A stretch of DNA of 64,000 nt, from assembly GCF_900590755.1 (NCBI RefSeq), contig NZ_UUOC01000053.1, positions 186,001 through 250,000 of the forward strand, given 5' to 3'. The position numbers were made by a program, and so were the translations under genes. Of this stretch, positions 61,541-64,000 are shown piece after piece (the stretch's first letter is position 1; every line of letters starts with the position of its first letter). This stretch comes from Pseudomonas viridiflava (GTDB lineage: Bacteria; Pseudomonadota; Gammaproteobacteria; Pseudomonadales; Pseudomonadaceae). The notes under the pieces are model-generated. The model was not told the origin of the DNA. It made no database searches and worked only from the letters and a program-made list of their open reading frames with translations.

Positions 61541-63118
61541 TCACTCCCACTCAATCGTCGCCGGTGGCTTGCTCGACACGTCATACGTCACGCGGGAGAT
61601 GCCTTCGATTTCGTTGATGATCCGGCCGCTGACGGTTTCCAGCAGTTCGTAAGGCAGGTGTGCCCAACGGGCGGTCATGAAGTCGATGGTTTCTACGGCA
61701 CGCAGGGCGACAACCCATGCGTAACGACGGCCATCGCCAACCACGCCAACGGATTTTACCGGTTGGAACACCACGAAAGCCTGGCTGACTTTGTGGTACC
61801 AGTCGGCTTTGCGCAGTTCTTCGATGAAGATGTGGTCGGCGCGACGCAGCAGGTCGGCGTATTCCTTCTTCACTTCACCGAGGATCCGCACGCCCAGACC
61901 CGGACCTGGGAATGGGTGGCGGTAGACCATGTCGTACGGCAGGCCGAGTTCCAGACCCAGGCGACGGACTTCGTCCTTGAACAGTTCGCGCAGTGGCTCG
62001 ACCAGTTTGAGGTTCATTTCTTCCGGCAGGCCGCCCACGTTGTGGTGCGACTTGATTACATGGGCCTTGCCGCTTTTCGCGCCAGCCGACTCGATGACGT
62101 CCGGATAGATTGTGCCCTGAGCCAGGAACTTGATGTTGTCCAGCTTGCAGGATTCGGCATCGAACACGTCGATGAAGGTACGGCCGATGATCTTTCGCTT
62201 TTTCTCTGGGTCGGCTTCGCCTGCCAGATTGTCGAGGAACTGATCCTGAGCGTTGGCGCGGATCACTTTGACGCCCATGTTCTCGGCGAACATGGCCATC
62301 ACTTGCTCGCCTTCATGCAGACGCAACAAGCCGTTATCAACGAATACGCAGGTCAGCTGATCACCAATGGCCTTGTGCAGCAGCGCGGCAACCACGGATG
62401 AGTCAACGCCGCCGGACAGGCCTAGCAATACGTTGTCGGTACCCACCTGAGCGCGAACCTGAGCGATGGCGTCTTCAGCAATCTTCGAGGGAGTCCACAG
62501 TGCTTCACAACCGCAGATATCGAGGACGAAGCGCGACAGGATACGGCCACCCTGCTTGGTGTGAGTCACTTCCGGGTGGAACTGCACGCCGTAGTAACCG
62601 CGAGCGTCGTCTGCCATACCGGCAATCGGGCAGCTCGGGGTGCTGGCGAGAATGTGGAAATCTTCCGGCAGCTTGGTGACCTTGTCACCGTGGCTCATCC
62701 AGACGTCGAGGCCGAACAGGCCATCGGCGTCGATGTGGTCTTCGATGCCATCAAGCAGGCGGCTTTTACCGACTACGTCAACGCGGGCGTAGCCGAATTC
62801 ACGCAGTTCAGAACCGGCTACCTTGCCGCCCAACTGCTCGGCCATGGTCTGCATGCCGTAGCAGATACCGAAAACCGGCACGCCGAGGTCAAATACCGCT
62901 TGCGGGCAGCGCGGGCTGTTGGCTTCGTGTACAGACTCGGGACCGCCGGCGAGGATCACGCCTTTTGGAGCGAACTCACGAATGGCTTCGTCGTCCATGT
63001 CGAACGGGTGCAGTTCGCAGTAAACGCCGATTTCACGCACACGACGTGCGATCAACTGGGTGTACTGGGAACCGAAGTCGAGGATCAGGATACGGTGGGC
63101 GTGAATGTCGAGGGACAT
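61541..63118 (-). CDS. guaA: GMP synthase (glutamine-hydrolysing)
   Basis: Converts XMP to GMP using glutamine and ATP. 525 aa. N-terminal class I glutaminase (about 1-200) with Cys in VFGICYGMQTM and HPEVTHT, ATP-pyrophosphatase domain with GLSGGVDSSV (about 230-240) and a C-terminal dimerisation domain ending PPATIEWE. Second gene of the guaB-guaA operon, 129 bp after guaB. Confidence 0.98.
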   Translation of the reverse strand: MSLDIHAHRILILDFGSQYTQLIARRVREIGVYCELHPFDMDDEAIREFAPKGVILAGGPESVHEANSPRCPQAVFDLGVPVFGICYGMQTMAEQLGGKVAGSELREFGYARVDVVGKSRLLDGIEDHIDADGLFGLDVWMSHGDKVTKLPEDFHILASTPSCPIAGMADDARGYYGVQFHPEVTHTKQGGRILSRFVLDICGCEALWTPSKIAEDAIAQVRAQVGTDNVLLGLSGGVDSSVVAALLHKAIGDQLTCVFVDNGLLRLHEGEQVMAMFAENMGVKVIRANAQDQFLDNLAGEADPEKKRKIIGRTFIDVFDAESCKLDNIKFLAQGTIYPDVIESAGAKSGKAHVIKSHHNVGGLPEEMNLKLVEPLRELFKDEVRRLGLELGLPYDMVYRHPFPGPGLGVRILGEVKKEYADLLRRADHIFIEELRKADWYHKVSQAFVVFQPVKSVGVVGDGRRYAWVVALRAVETIDFMTARWAHLPYELLETVSGRIINEIEGISRVTYDVSSKPPATIEWE

Positions 63119-63135
63119 GGGAAAGGCTCTGAAGA

Positions 63136-63240
63136 GCAGCTGCGAGCTTCAAGCCGCAAGCTGTAAGCTAATCGGGATGTACGCGATGGCTGCGTCACCG
63201 CAGCCATCGCTTGCAGCTAGAAGCTTGGAGCTTCTAGCTG
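63136..63240. repeat. AGCTTCAAGC-type repeat with 12-bp perfect hairpin in the guaB-guaA gap
   Basis: Related to the element at 37505. Flanks GAGCTTCAAGCCGCAAGCTG and TTGCAGCTAGAAGCTTGGAG surround a perfect 12-bp stem GCGATGGCTGCG (63183-63194) / CGCAGCCATCGC (63199-63210) with a TCAC loop. No T run, so not an ordinary terminator. Confidence 0.85.
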
Positions 63241-63247
63241 GTCGACC

Positions 63248-64000
63248 TTAGCCGACCCTGTAATTAGGCGCTTCCTTGGTGATCTGCACGTCATGGACGT
63301 GGGATTCAGCCATACCGGCACCGGTGATACGCACGAACTCAGGCTTGGTGCGCATCTCTTCGATGTCGGCGCTGCCGGTGTAACCCATGGAGGAGCGCAG
63401 GCCGCCCATCAATTGATGGATGATCGCTGCCAGCGAACCTTTATAGGCAACGCGGCCTTCGATACCTTCCGGTACCAGCTTCTCGGCGCCTTCGGACGAA
63501 TCCTGGAAGTAGCGGTCCGAAGAACCCTGAGCCTGAGACATGGCGCCCAGCGAGCCCATGCCACGGTAAGCCTTGTACGAACGACCCTGGAACAGCTCGA
63601 TTTCGCCTGGTGCTTCTTCAGTACCGGCAAACATCGAACCCATCATCACGCAGCTTGCGCCGGCAACGATGGCCTTGGACAGGTCGCCCGAGAAGCGGAT
63701 GCCGCCGTCAGCGATCAACGGAACGCCTGTGCCTTCAAGGGCAGCGGCAACGTTGGCGATGGCGCTGATTTGCGGAACGCCAACTCCGGCGACGATGCGC
63801 GTGGTGCAGATCGAACCGGGACCGATACCGACCTTCACCGCGTCAGCACCAGCAGCAACCAGTGCCTTGGCAGCAGCGCCAGTGGCGATGTTGCCGCCAA
63901 TGACCTGAACTTCAGGGAAGTTTTCTTTAACCCAGCGAACGCGATCGATCACGCCTTTGGAGTGACCGTGAGCGGTATCGACTACCACCACGTCAACGCC
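63248..64000 (-). CDS. guaB: IMP dehydrogenase, C-terminal part (cut by window edge)
   Basis: Oxidises IMP to XMP with NAD, first committed step of GMP synthesis. The window holds the last 251 codons, including the catalytic Cys loop GIGPGSICTTRIVAGVG, the GGIRFSGDLSKAI phosphate site and C-terminal flap region. Ends NYRVG. The CBS domains and start lie beyond the window. Operon with guaA. Confidence 0.97.
   Translation of the reverse strand, partial: GVDVVVVDTAHGHSKGVIDRVRWVKENFPEVQVIGGNIATGAAAKALVAAGADAVKVGIGPGSICTTRIVAGVGVPQISAIANVAAALEGTGVPLIADGGIRFSGDLSKAIVAGASCVMMGSMFAGTEEAPGEIELFQGRSYKAYRGMGSLGAMSQAQGSSDRYFQDSSEGAEKLVPEGIEGRVAYKGSLAAIIHQLMGGLRSSMGYTGSADIEEMRTKPEFVRITGAGMAESHVHDVQITKEAPNYRVG

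Noticed and set aside
1..64000. tRNA or rRNA genes and insertion sequences
   Set aside because: I looked for CCA-ending cloverleaf arms and transposase-like frames and saw none I could support; a tRNAscan-SE and ISfinder search would settle it.

Overview
This window is chromosomal DNA of a fluorescent Pseudomonas (P. fluorescens / P. syringae type). The evidence is the GC-rich codon use, near-complete gene order agreement with the Pseudomonas core (ppc, lptF, lysS, prfB, wsp cluster; recJ, yaeQ, thrC, hom, dsbC, xerD; rplS, trmD, rimM, rpsP, ffh; purT, purL, mltF, tadA, cumA-like oxidase, guaA, guaB), and several families of Pseudomonas-type palindromic intergenic repeats. Species cannot be fixed from the sequence alone.

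Layout. 1-7.8 kb: the start of ppc, a small conserved cytosolic protein, a DUF4398 lipoprotein and the OmpA-like lipoprotein LptF behind a possible AlgU promoter, then an alpha/beta hydrolase lipoprotein, a DUF1704 (QEGLA) putative metallopeptidase, a small lipoprotein and a TetR regulator. 8-10.8 kb: lysS and prfB, the latter with the classic +1 programmed frameshift. 10.8-11.8 kb: about 1 kb without genes, filled by a very long imperfect inverted repeat. 11.8-20.4 kb: the complete surface-sensing wspABCDEF-wspR system, with tightly overlapping genes. 20.8-27.3 kb: a TerB/DUF533 protein and a ydcSTUV-patD type polyamine uptake and aldehyde dehydrogenase operon. 27.5-31.2 kb: an old-yellow-enzyme oxidoreductase, recJ and yaeQ.

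31.4-36.0 kb is the most accessory-looking stretch. It holds a periplasmic binding-like protein, a DUF3509 protein, a NarL/LuxR-type response regulator and, convergent with it, a BvgS-like double Venus-flytrap/PAS sensor that stops exactly where its histidine kinase should begin. 36-42.9 kb: thrC, hom, dsbC, xerD and the rplS-trmD-rimM-rpsP operon. 43-50.6 kb: ffh, a YpjD/CcsA-like membrane protein, a CorC/HlyC-type transporter, an MFS symporter with a long leader, purT, a VUT transporter and a DUF1289 protein. 50.6-64 kb: two Nudix hydrolases, an L,D-transpeptidase, a NIF3-like small protein, purL, mltF, tadA overlapping a Tat-exported multicopper oxidase (CumA-like), a lipoprotein, guaA and the 3' part of guaB.

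Functionally the window is mostly housekeeping (translation, purine and threonine synthesis, disulfide and envelope maintenance) plus one c-di-GMP signalling system. I found no insertion sequence, prophage, CRISPR array, rRNA or tRNA. The features most worth a second look are the kinase-less sensor beside an intact response regulator, the long inverted repeat at 10.9-11.7 kb, the HExxxH motif of the DUF1704 protein, and the repeat families placed inside or between operon genes.
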